Assembly: GCA_900551535.1 (NCBI GenBank)
Contig: URWJ01000101.1
Location: forward strand, 1-5,726
Source of the DNA: an uncultured Granulicatella sp.
GTDB taxonomy: Bacteria > Bacillota > Bacilli > Lactobacillales > Aerococcaceae
DNA length: 5,726 nt
Direction of reading: 5' to 3'
The position numbers and the translations under genes were made by a program. Positions 1 through 5,726 of the stretch are shown here, in pieces (position 1 is the first letter of the stretch; each line of letters begins with the position of its first letter). Below the pieces are notes generated by a model. The model did not search any database. It saw only the letters and a list, made by a program, of their open reading frames with translations, and was not told the origin of the DNA.

Positions 1-475
1 TTTTCTTAGAGATTGCAACGATGTTATTAGCAGTTTTTAAATGTTGACGATGATTTTCTCGGTAAGCAGCATTCTCAGGTTTTAGGAACTCCTCGATGCT
101 GCCATGGATCCATGCAACCTTCTTTCCTTCTGGTCGTTTTGAGAAAGGAAACGCTGGATTCATAATGGTAAACGAAATTTCAACGTCGTACTCATCTTTA
201 ATCAGATGATTGCGAACAAGGTCTGGAAACCAAATTCTTGCTCTCCAAAGTAATGCTTCAACGACGCGAGAGTGTTTCTTTGCCTTATACGGTTTTAGAA
301 TTCGAACTCCTTCTGGCACGGGTTCATACCCCTTATCAAAGTGCTCGATTTCTAAAATATCAACGTCATATTTTTCTAAATCTAGATGGTTAACGATAGT
401 TGAGAGGATTTTTTCAGCTCCTCCTCCAAGAGAAAAGGACCATAAATAAACAAGAATTTTTTTCTTATTTCCCAT
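1..475 (-). CDS. Glycosyltransferase family 4-like protein, N-terminal part (3' end beyond window)
   Basis: The ATG at 473-475 opens a frame of 158 codons that runs off the left edge of the window without a stop. The visible part looks like the N-terminal Rossmann half of a GT-B glycosyltransferase. It starts with a hydrophobic strand (KKILVYLWSF) followed by the glycine-rich acceptor loop GGGAEK at residues 17-22, typical of GT4 enzymes. A later WIHGS (122-126, with His124) and NIVAIS (151-156) match the usual strand-His and 'iv.vS' positions of the family. The donor-binding C-terminal half, with its E-x7-E region, is not in the window, so donor and acceptor cannot be inferred. The start overlaps the end of the LicD-family gene by 11 bases and is preceded by AAGGAG six bases upstream, which suggests translational coupling. 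The likely role is adding a sugar to a surface glycan on the cytoplasmic side. The family call is fairly sure; the substrate is unknown. Confidence 0.8.
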   Translation of the reverse strand, partial: MGNKKKILVYLWSFSLGGGAEKILSTIVNHLDLEKYDVDILEIEHFDKGYEPVPEGVRILKPYKAKKHSRVVEALLWRARIWFPDLVRNHLIKDEYDVEISFTIMNPAFPFSKRPEGKKVAWIHGSIEEFLKPENAAYRENHRQHLKTANNIVAISKK

Positions 476-1298
476 AATACTCTCCTTTATACTTCTCGTA
501 TCCATTTTCAAGATCGACAAATAATGCATCATGATGCGCCACCTGCTTATCTGCTGGAGGTGGTGTCATATAATCACCAAATGCTGTTTTTAAGTAAGCA
601 TCGTATCCAACTGGAATTGGCATTTCCGTTTGTTCAAATGGTACAAATAACGCTGATTCAAAGCTTTCGATTGGATATTTATTTTTCATATATCCAGGTC
701 CTGCACAAAGTTCTGTGATTCCGTCACTTTCTTCACGCGTGTACTTTGTCATCTCGCGCTGCGCCTTGCTCCAAATTTTATAGCGTAATGAACGAGTTGG
801 GACGATCCCTAATAAGAATAAGCTTCCCCATTTCATCAATCCACCATGTTTTTCAGGAATTGTTTGCGCGCGGAACAATGAGTAAATCAACGCCCAACGA
901 ACTTGTTTCTTACGTGCTGATTCTGATTTTGGATAATAATCTAGCGGCAGGATATCAATTGCTAAACCATGCGGTACGTCTAAGTCCGCTTGATAAGGTT
1001 TCACGCAAGTCGTTTCTTTATCACGAATTGTCACAAACAAATTACGGTCTAAGTAATGTTCGTCACTGTTTGACATCACATAACGCCCATCTGCTTCTTT
1101 TGGCCACAATTCAATCAGTTTTTCATAATCTTTTCGTGGCATAAAGAAATCTAAATCATCATCCCAAGGGATAAAGCCTTTATGGCGAAGTGCTCCAATG
1201 GCCCCACCACCGCATAAATAACATAATAATTCATGTTGCTTACAAAATGACACAAAGTATTCAGCCATTTCTAAACATTTCTCTTGTAATGGTTCCAT
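465..1298 (-). CDS. LicD-family phosphotransferase (candidate ribitol-phosphate or other phospho-alditol transferase)
   Basis: From the ATG at 1298 the protein has 277 residues. It carries the LicD signature: GGGAIGALRH at 30-39, then GFIPWDDDLD at 41-50. The aspartate cluster is the nucleotidyltransferase-like metal site. Further family blocks are GLAIDILPLD (111-120) and LKTAFGDYMTPPP (236-248). LicD proteins transfer phosphocholine from CDP-choline to teichoic acids in pneumococcus and Haemophilus; the related fukutin/FKRP proteins transfer ribitol phosphate from CDP-ribitol. Because tarI and tarJ lie directly upstream and no choline genes are visible, a CDP-ribitol donor is a reasonable inference, not a proof. 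No signal peptide is seen, so it should act in the cytoplasm. An ATG at 1325 would add nine residues (MGYLESEEN) and overlap tarJ by 13 bases, but has no ribosome binding site. The ATG at 1298 has GTGAGG five bases upstream and leaves a 14-base gap after tarJ, so I prefer it. Confidence 0.88.
   Translation of the reverse strand: MEPLQEKCLEMAEYFVSFCKQHELLCYLCGGGAIGALRHKGFIPWDDDLDFFMPRKDYEKLIELWPKEADGRYVMSNSDEHYLDRNLFVTIRDKETTCVKPYQADLDVPHGLAIDILPLDYYPKSESARKKQVRWALIYSLFRAQTIPEKHGGLMKWGSLFLLGIVPTRSLRYKIWSKAQREMTKYTREESDGITELCAGPGYMKNKYPIESFESALFVPFEQTEMPIPVGYDAYLKTAFGDYMTPPPADKQVAHHDALFVDLENGYEKYKGEYYGK
482..487 (-). promoter_or_regulatory. Ribosome binding site of the glycosyltransferase, inside the LicD-family gene
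   Basis: The minus strand reads AAGGAG here, six bases before the ATG at 475. It lies within the last codons of the upstream LicD-family gene. It fixes the start of the truncated glycosyltransferase and shows that the 11-base gene overlap is real. Confidence 0.75.
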
Positions 1299-1303
1299 GT
1301 TTT

Positions 1304-1309
1304 CCTCAC
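1304..1309 (-). promoter_or_regulatory. Probable ribosome binding site deciding the LicD-family start
   Basis: The minus strand reads GTGAGG, five bases before the ATG at 1298. The region upstream of the alternative ATG at 1325 (CAGTGGCTAA) has no purine-rich match. This favours the shorter 277-residue protein, although the site itself is only a moderate match to the consensus. Confidence 0.5.
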
Positions 1310-1312
1310 TTT

Positions 1313-2341
1313 CTAAATATCCCATTTAGCCACTGTTTTAAATGGCGTTAATTTATCTTCCTCGAAGAAATGATAAATGTCTTTCATCTCTTGGATTGGA
1401 TTTGATTCAAAAATAATTAAGTTCAAACGTGCATGTACTTTTGGATCTGCCATGAATTGAACTGCCTCTTCAAAGTCCTTGCGACCTGACCGAGAACTTC
1501 CAACCCAAGTCAATCCTTTTTCAAGAATGTCACGTGTGTTTAATGGTACTTCGAACTCGCTAACCCCCATCATAACAACCGTACCTTGAGGTTGAATATG
1601 ACGGATAATCTCACGGTATGCATCTTGAGTTCCGCTTCCGCCCACACATTCAATCGCATGATCGAATGTAAAGTCTTCTGGAAGATCGCTCACATCATAC
1701 ACTTCATCAACGAATGAGAACAAACGTAATTTCTCAGGATTTTTACCCACAATAATAATCTTAGATTCTGGGAATTTTGCCTTTGCAATCGTTGCAACAA
1801 CGTATGCTAAACTTCCTGAGCCCCATACGACGATACGATTACGACGGCTATGAGCCACTTTGTCAAAACGACGCAACCCGTGAACCCCAACTGAAACGAA
1901 TTCAGAAATAGCAGCGACTTTATCTGGAACATCTTCGTATTTCACAACACGATCGATTGGAATTGTCACGAATTCACGCATGAATCCGTCATGGCCACTT
2001 GAACGGAAGTATGTTCCATTCACATAGTTCTCATAGAACTCTGTCTCCTGGTCAAAATCACGTGGTGGTTGATTTGGAATCATCACCACATGGTCTCCTG
2101 GCTTATACGTTCCTGTTGGGTCCGCAACAACGATTCCACAACATTCATGAATCAATGCCATTGGTAATTTCTTCTGCAAAATTTTAGCAGGACGTGTTCC
2201 TTGGAAGTAACGTTGGTCAGCATGACACAAAGCTAAATAGTTTGGTCGTACCACCACAGTATCTTCTTCATAGAAAGACACATCTTCATATTTAATTGAG
2301 AAAAACGATGGACGAATGAGTTGATACACTCGATTAATCAT
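1313..2341 (-). CDS. tarJ: Ribulose-5-phosphate reductase (NADPH-dependent ribitol-5-phosphate dehydrogenase), TarJ
   Basis: This 342-residue protein belongs to the zinc-dependent medium-chain dehydrogenase family and has the length of known TarJ (about 341). TarJ reduces D-ribulose-5-phosphate to D-ribitol-5-phosphate, the substrate of TarI, in the cytoplasm. Visible signs are the catalytic zinc ligands Cys39 (LALCHADQRY) and His65-Glu66 (LIHE), and probably Glu147. The TarJ-typical block YFRSSGHDGFM lies at 111-121, and the nucleotide-binding loop VWGSGSLAY at 172-180 has Ala in place of the third glycine of GxGxxG. FDHAIECVGG (226-235) and GSSRSG (281-286) also fit. The only cysteines are 39, 67, 68 and 232, so the four-cysteine structural zinc lobe of many alcohol dehydrogenases is absent. 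The ATG is one base after the tarI stop, with AGGAG nine bases upstream at 2351-2355, so the two genes are probably translated together. The assignment is strong because of both sequence and pairing with tarI. Confidence 0.93.
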   Translation of the reverse strand: MINRVYQLIRPSFFSIKYEDVSFYEEDTVVVRPNYLALCHADQRYFQGTRPAKILQKKLPMALIHECCGIVVADPTGTYKPGDHVVMIPNQPPRDFDQETEFYENYVNGTYFRSSGHDGFMREFVTIPIDRVVKYEDVPDKVAAISEFVSVGVHGLRRFDKVAHSRRNRIVVWGSGSLAYVVATIAKAKFPESKIIIVGKNPEKLRLFSFVDEVYDVSDLPEDFTFDHAIECVGGSGTQDAYREIIRHIQPQGTVVMMGVSEFEVPLNTRDILEKGLTWVGSSRSGRKDFEEAVQFMADPKVHARLNLIIFESNPIQEMKDIYHFFEEDKLTPFKTVAKWDI

Positions 2342-2342
2342 T

Positions 2343-3050
2343 TTAAATCTCTCCTAACATCGCTTGCGCAATTTTCAAATCTGTTACTGTCGTGATTTTA
2401 ATGTTTGAGTATTCACCTTCAACAAGAGCTACTTTCACATCATTGACTACGAATACTTTACATGCATCGGTCAAGATTTCTTTGACATCCTCTGTAAGGC
2501 TATCATACAAGTCAGTAAAGGCTTGAATTTTGAATGTTTGAGGTGTTTGCCCTTGATACATATGTGTTCTGTTTGGAATAGAAGAAATCACTTTTCCATC
2601 TACAGATTCAACGATTGTATCATTAGCCATCACTACAGTATCTGCTACATCATATTGTTTCATCGCTTCGATATTATCAACAATCATGCGATATGAAACA
2701 AACGGACGCACCGCATCATGTGTAATCAACACATCTTCAGGTGAAAATGATCCGCTATTTTTGATATCTGCGATAATACTTAAAATACTATCATTACGAT
2801 TCCCACCACCGCTAACGACACGAATTTTGTCTTTATTCGTCAAAATATGTTTATCTAATAAATCATTAAAGTAGCTCACCCAATTAGGATGAACAGCTAC
2901 ATAGACAACATCTACGTCTGGAACAAACAAGAATTTTTCAACTGTGTGAATAATAATTGGTTTATTCCCTAATGGTAGAAATTGTTTTGGCATTTCTTGA
3001 ATTCCCATACGAGTTCCGGTTCCACCGGCTAAAATCCCAGCATAAATCAT
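2343..3050 (-). CDS. tarI: D-ribitol-5-phosphate cytidylyltransferase, TarI (IspD/TarI family)
   Basis: From the ATG at 3050 the protein has 235 residues, normal for the family. It would join CTP and D-ribitol-5-phosphate into CDP-ribitol and pyrophosphate in the cytoplasm, feeding ribitol-phosphate polymer synthesis. The CTP-binding loop AGILAGGTGTRMG lies at 4-16, followed by the catalytic Lys22 in PKQF. GGGNRNDSI (81-89), THDAVRPF (110-117), MYQGQTPQTF (164-173) and NIKITTVTDL (216-225) follow the TarI/IspD order. IspD (MEP isoprenoid pathway) is the close alternative, but the adjacent tarJ and the MYQGQTPQ wording favour TarI. A GTG at 3059 in the same frame would add three residues, but it lies inside the ribosome binding site, so the ATG at 3050 is preferred. 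The stop is one base before the tarJ start, and the short LCP gene ends 24 bases upstream. Confidence 0.93.
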   Translation of the reverse strand: MIYAGILAGGTGTRMGIQEMPKQFLPLGNKPIIIHTVEKFLFVPDVDVVYVAVHPNWVSYFNDLLDKHILTNKDKIRVVSGGGNRNDSILSIIADIKNSGSFSPEDVLITHDAVRPFVSYRMIVDNIEAMKQYDVADTVVMANDTIVESVDGKVISSIPNRTHMYQGQTPQTFKIQAFTDLYDSLTEDVKEILTDACKVFVVNDVKVALVEGEYSNIKITTVTDLKIAQAMLGEI

Positions 3051-3056
3051 TTTATA

Positions 3057-3064
3057 CACCTCTT
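3057..3064 (-). promoter_or_regulatory. Ribosome binding site deciding the tarI start
   Basis: The minus strand reads AAGAGGTG, six bases before the ATG at 3050. It is close to the consensus AAGGAGGTG. The in-frame GTG at 3057-3059 is the last triplet of this site, so it is unlikely to serve as the start codon. Confidence 0.7.
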
Positions 3065-3074
3065 ATTTCCCCTA

Positions 3075-4115
3075 TTAAGGAGTTGTTAAATAATATAAAT
3101 CTTCTCTTTCTTGTAGTAATGGATATGTTTGAACAGTTGGTTGTCCCATTAATTTACGGATTGAATTACTTACTCCTAATAACACCTCATCCGTTGCATA
3201 TGAGTAATAGATTTGCTCTCCTGCATTGTTTGTTAATAACAACTGTCTTTCTTCGATAAATGTTTGTGTTAAATTATTTCCTGTGATAGCAGGACCATAA
3301 GTGTTTTTAAGGGCCATCACTTGTCCAATTGGCAAGTCCGTTTTCACGTTCTTACTTACCGCATTCATTAATTGCTCGAAGTTTGTAACAGAATTGAAAG
3401 TCATCAATTTTTTAACAAGTTCCTCGATAACGATACGTTGACGTTTTTGACGTCCTGTATCTCCTTCTGGATCGTCATAACGCATACGTGCAAAACGTAA
3501 GGCACTTTCACCATCAAGAAGTTCAGTTTTTCCTTCAACAAATGAACGGTCTTCATATGTGAAAGTAAGTGGACTTGTCACTTCAATTCCACCGACAGCA
3601 TCGACGAATTCCATTAACCCTTCCATGTTAATTTGCACATAGAAGTCAATTGTCGTATCAAGCATTTTCTCAACAGAATTAATAACCATTGGGGCCTTCC
3701 CATAAGCAAAGGCATGGTTCAATTTATCATAGCCACCTGTTCCTACAATTTCTGTATAAGTGTCGCGAGGTAGACTGAGTAGTTGAGATTTTTTTGTTGA
3801 TGGATTAACTGTCAATAAGAGCATTGTATCTGAACGACCATCTTCTTCCGTACGTCCATACGCCCCATTATCAATCCCCAATAATAGAATGTTAATCGGT
3901 TTTGCGTTTTTAATAATGTCGTTTGCTTCTTGCTCTGTACGGTTCCCAACATCTTGAGTAATTGTGTTAATCGTATGGTTAATTCGGCTTGCATAGTAAG
4001 TTCCCGCTACTGCAATAATCGCGAGTAAAAGGATTAAAATAAAACCAATACGTCCACGTTTCTTTTTCTTTTCTTGACGTCTCCCTTGTCGGGTCCATTC
4101 ATTTGATTCGTTCAT
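3075..4115 (-). CDS. LCP (LytR-CpsA-Psr) family protein, short form: probable glycopolymer-peptidoglycan ligase
   Basis: This 346-residue protein has a short basic cytoplasmic start (RQEKKKKRGR), one transmembrane helix at about 23-40 and an extracellular LCP domain. LCP enzymes move teichoic acid or capsule from undecaprenyl-pyrophosphate to peptidoglycan on the outer face of the membrane. Family residues are present: LLLGIDNG (77-84), GRSDTM with Arg94 and Asp96, SLPRDTY with Arg117, YDKLNHAFAYG (129-139) and RFARMRYDDPEGDTGRQKRQ (207-226). After the domain comes a C-terminal extension of about 120 residues ending in YYLTTP, with no low-complexity tail. Residues 1-188 are identical, base for base, to the neighbouring LCP gene; after that the two diverge (Asp189 here, Gly there) but remain recognisably related. 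The ribosome binding site is GGAG at 4123-4126, seven bases before the ATG. The gene follows the long LCP gene by 18 bases. The family is certain; which polymer it attaches is inferred from the tarIJ neighbours. Confidence 0.92.
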   Translation of the reverse strand: MNESNEWTRQGRRQEKKKKRGRIGFILILLLAIIAVAGTYYASRINHTINTITQDVGNRTEQEANDIIKNAKPINILLLGIDNGAYGRTEEDGRSDTMLLLTVNPSTKKSQLLSLPRDTYTEIVGTGGYDKLNHAFAYGKAPMVINSVEKMLDTTIDFYVQINMEGLMEFVDAVGGIEVTSPLTFTYEDRSFVEGKTELLDGESALRFARMRYDDPEGDTGRQKRQRIVIEELVKKLMTFNSVTNFEQLMNAVSKNVKTDLPIGQVMALKNTYGPAITGNNLTQTFIEERQLLLTNNAGEQIYYSYATDEVLLGVSNSIRKLMGQPTVQTYPLLQEREDLYYLTTP

Positions 4116-4367
4116 ATTTACACTCCAATACTTTTAAGGGTTTTGTTTTTGTGTAGGCTGAGTTGGCGCAACAGGCTCTTGCGTTGCAGGAGCTGATTGC
4201 GTTGGTTGTACAGGCTGTGGTTGCTCTGGCGCAGCCGTCGCTTGTGATGCCTGAGTTGCTGGTGCTGTTGGTGTCACAGCACTACTTCCGCTACCATTAT
4301 TAGATGGATTTGTCGGTGCAACATAGTCGTCATCATCATTACTGTTGTTATTGTAATTGTTATTATT
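3551..4367. repeat. Direct repeat, copy 1 (817 bases, exact)
   Basis: Every base compared by eye matches 4910-5726. The copy covers the first 188 codons of the short LCP gene, the 18-base spacer with its ribosome binding site, and the last 78 codons (stop included) of the long LCP gene. With a period of 1359 bases, the full unit would run to 4909, where the second copy begins. To the left, 3437-3550 is similar to 4796-4909 but with seven mismatches, and further left the similarity fades. The left boundary is therefore sharp. Confidence 0.93.
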
Positions 4368-5474
4368 GTAACTATTGTTATAATTTGGCGTTACATTTGG
4401 TTCTACGTAAGTATCCCCTTGTTCTTGTACGTTCGAATTATTTTGTGGAGCATTTTGCTCAATATTGACTGATGACTGCGTTTCTTTTGTCTCGATATGT
4501 TTCAATTCAGTAATTTCTTCTAAATCAAGAGATTTTCTGATGACATTTGAAACACGAATTTTTTCTGCTTCTGGAATGACAAAGTAATAAATTCCATTGA
4601 TCATCGATCCATCCCCATTAATCGTATCCGATTCAAAATGTTGGAGAGCTTCTTTATGCGTTTGAGCGATTTGGAATAATTTTTCTACTGTAAAGTTTGT
4701 TTTTACTGAATTCTCTAATGTTTTAAGAATTTCTTCGTATTTCGTTACAGAACCTAAAGTCAATAATTTTTCAACAAGTTTTTGAATCACATATTGTTGA
4801 CGTTTTTGACGACCTGTATCTCCTTCTGGATCATCATAACGCATACGTGCAAAACGTAAGGCACTTTCACCATCAAGAAGTTCCGTTTTTCCTTCAACGA
4901 AAGAACGTCCTTCATATGTGAAAGTAAGTGGACTTGTCACTTCAATTCCACCGACAGCATCGACGAATTCCATTAACCCTTCCATGTTAATTTGCACATA
5001 GAAGTCAATTGTCGTATCAAGCATTTTCTCAACAGAATTAATAACCATTGGGGCCTTCCCATAAGCAAAGGCATGGTTCAATTTATCATAGCCACCTGTT
5101 CCTACAATTTCTGTATAAGTGTCGCGAGGTAGACTGAGTAGTTGAGATTTTTTTGTTGATGGATTAACTGTCAATAAGAGCATTGTATCTGAACGACCAT
5201 CTTCTTCCGTACGTCCATACGCCCCATTATCAATCCCCAATAATAGAATGTTAATCGGTTTTGCGTTTTTAATAATGTCGTTTGCTTCTTGCTCTGTACG
5301 GTTCCCAACATCTTGAGTAATTGTGTTAATCGTATGGTTAATTCGGCTTGCATAGTAAGTTCCCGCTACTGCAATAATCGCGAGTAAAAGGATTAAAATA
5401 AAACCAATACGTCCACGTTTCTTTTTCTTTTCTTGACGTCTCCCTTGTCGGGTCCATTCATTTGATTCGTTCAT
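4134..5474 (-). CDS. LCP (LytR-CpsA-Psr) family protein, long form with Asn- and Pro/Thr/Gln-rich tail; probable hybrid gene
   Basis: This 446-residue protein shares its cytoplasmic start, transmembrane helix (about 23-40) and LCP domain with the short form, with the same key residues (Asp82, Arg94, Asp96, Arg117, and the RMRYDDPEGDTGRQ block). The role should be the same: attaching a surface glycopolymer to peptidoglycan outside the membrane. It differs after residue 188. The region 227-325 is a diverged relative of the short form's C-terminus, and about 120 further residues are low complexity: Gln/Asn-rich at 332-352, Asn/Tyr-rich at 364-379, four aspartates at 380-383, then a Pro/Thr/Gln/Ala-rich tail to the end. 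Such a tail is probably disordered and may thread through or interact with the wall; this is inference. The DNA for residues 1-188 equals that of the short gene, while the tail equals that of the truncated gene upstream, so it may have arisen by recombination. The ribosome binding site is GGAG at 5482-5485. Confidence 0.91.
   Translation of the reverse strand: MNESNEWTRQGRRQEKKKKRGRIGFILILLLAIIAVAGTYYASRINHTINTITQDVGNRTEQEANDIIKNAKPINILLLGIDNGAYGRTEEDGRSDTMLLLTVNPSTKKSQLLSLPRDTYTEIVGTGGYDKLNHAFAYGKAPMVINSVEKMLDTTIDFYVQINMEGLMEFVDAVGGIEVTSPLTFTYEGRSFVEGKTELLDGESALRFARMRYDDPEGDTGRQKRQQYVIQKLVEKLLTLGSVTKYEEILKTLENSVKTNFTVEKLFQIAQTHKEALQHFESDTINGDGSMINGIYYFVIPEAEKIRVSNVIRKSLDLEEITELKHIETKETQSSVNIEQNAPQNNSNVQEQGDTYVEPNVTPNYNNSYNNNNYNNNSNDDDDYVAPTNPSNNGSGSSAVTPTAPATQASQATAAPEQPQPVQPTQSAPATQEPVAPTQPTQKQNP
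4326..4385. repeat. Low-complexity AAT/AAC/TAT-rich tract encoding Asn/Tyr and Asp runs
   Basis: The tract encodes residues 364-383 of the long LCP protein, which are almost only Asn, Tyr, Ser and Asp. On the plus strand it reads as imperfect repeats of ttattg and ttgtaa followed by catcatcat-type triplets. A tract like this can change length by slipped replication. The same tract is partly present at 5685-5726, where the window ends inside it, with no length difference so far. Confidence 0.6.
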
Positions 5475-5726
5475 ATTTACACTCCAATACTTTTAAGGGT
5501 TTTGTTTTTGTGTAGGCTGAGTTGGCGCAACAGGCTCTTGCGTTGCAGGAGCTGATTGCGTTGGTTGTACAGGCTGTGGTTGCTCTGGCGCAGCCGTCGC
5601 TTGTGATGCCTGAGTTGCTGGTGCTGTTGGTGTCACAGCACTACTTCCGCTACCATTATTAGATGGATTTGTCGGTGCAACATAGTCGTCATCATCATTA
5701 CTGTTGTTATTGTAATTGTTATTATT
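4910..5726. repeat. Direct repeat, copy 2 (817 bases, exact, cut by the window edge)
   Basis: This is identical to 3551-4367 at an offset of 1359 bases, and still identical at the last base of the window. It covers the first 188 codons of the long LCP gene, the spacer and the end of the truncated gene. If the unit is a simple tandem duplication, the identity should continue for about 540 bases beyond the window and stop near position 6268. Confidence 0.93.
5493..5726 (-). CDS. C-terminal end of a further LCP-type gene (5' part beyond window)
   Basis: This frame enters from the right edge and ends at the TAA at 5493-5495, 18 bases before the next LCP gene. Its 77 residues are identical to residues 370-446 of the long LCP protein: the end of the Asn/Tyr-rich segment, four aspartates and the Pro/Thr/Gln/Ala-rich tail. 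The DNA is also identical without a single difference. By position and tail it is most likely the end of another long LCP gene in the same operon, but its LCP domain lies outside the window and cannot be seen. Whether its N-terminus matches that of the other two or differs would show how the duplication arose. Confidence 0.8.
   Translation of the reverse strand, partial: NNNNYNNNSNDDDDYVAPTNPSNNGSGSSAVTPTAPATQASQATAAPEQPQPVQPTQSAPATQEPVAPTQPTQKQNP

Noticed and set aside
210..449. Plus-strand open frame of 79 codons
   Set aside because: It is antisense to the glycosyltransferase start, whose GGGAEK and WIHGS motifs make the minus strand the coding one.
746..1144. Plus-strand open frame of 132 codons opposite the LicD-family gene
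   Set aside because: It lies entirely antisense to a gene with clear family motifs. Its translation has no recognisable domain, and I see no ribosome binding site or neighbours in that direction.
2343..3050. IspD (isoprenoid cytidylyltransferase) as identity of this gene
   Set aside because: The families are close, but the adjacent tarJ with a one-base gap and the MYQGQTPQTF wording fit TarI better.
3051..3074. Possible terminator or promoter between the short LCP gene and tarI
   Set aside because: The gap is only 24 bases, holds the tarI ribosome binding site and shows no inverted repeat or -10/-35 pair.
2957..3259. Plus-strand open frame of 100 codons across the tarI/LCP junction
   Set aside because: It spans the ends of two well supported minus-strand genes and its hydrophobic translation follows from their antisense codons.
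3812..3994. Minus-strand 60-codon frame inside the short LCP gene, and its copy at 5171-5353
   Set aside because: It is an out-of-frame shadow of the LCP domain. It appears twice only because the DNA is duplicated.
3551..5726. Insertion sequence or transposon as cause of the repeat
   Set aside because: The repeat consists only of LCP gene parts and their spacer. There is no transposase frame, no terminal inverted repeat and no target duplication.

Overview
The window is a fragment of a cell-surface polysaccharide or wall-teichoic-acid locus from a low-GC Gram-positive bacterium. AT-rich genes, AGGAG-type ribosome binding sites, LytR-CpsA-Psr (LCP) proteins and a TarI/TarJ pair of the staphylococcal/streptococcal kind point to Bacillota, most likely Lactobacillales or a relative. 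I cannot name a genus from this sequence.

Every gene lies on the minus strand, so transcription runs from right to left. The order is: the 3' end of an LCP gene (5493-5726, cut by the right edge); a complete long LCP gene (4134-5474); a complete short LCP gene (3075-4115); tarI (2343-3050); tarJ (1313-2341); a LicD-family transferase (465-1298, possibly from 1325); and the 5' half of a GT4-type glycosyltransferase (1-475, cut by the left edge). The gaps are 1 to 24 bases or the genes overlap, and I see no terminator or promoter between them, so this looks like the inside of one operon. No stretch of 300 bases lacks a gene, and I found no RNA gene, CRISPR array, insertion sequence or attachment site.

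The pathway logic is clear for part of the set. TarJ makes ribitol-5-phosphate from ribulose-5-phosphate, and TarI activates it to CDP-ribitol. The LicD-family enzyme is a candidate for moving a phospho-alditol (or another phospho-group) from a CDP donor onto the glycan. The glycosyltransferase would build the glycan, and the LCP proteins would attach the finished polymer to peptidoglycan outside the membrane.

The most striking feature is a perfect 817-base direct repeat (3551-4367 and 4910-5726) with a period of 1359 bases. It covers the 5' part of one LCP gene, the spacer and the 3' part of the gene before it. The two complete LCP proteins are therefore identical over their first 188 residues and then diverge, while the middle and the truncated gene share an identical C-terminal tail. 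The simplest reading is a very recent unequal crossover between two neighbouring paralogous LCP genes, which would make the middle gene a hybrid. An assembly error or gene conversion are the alternatives.
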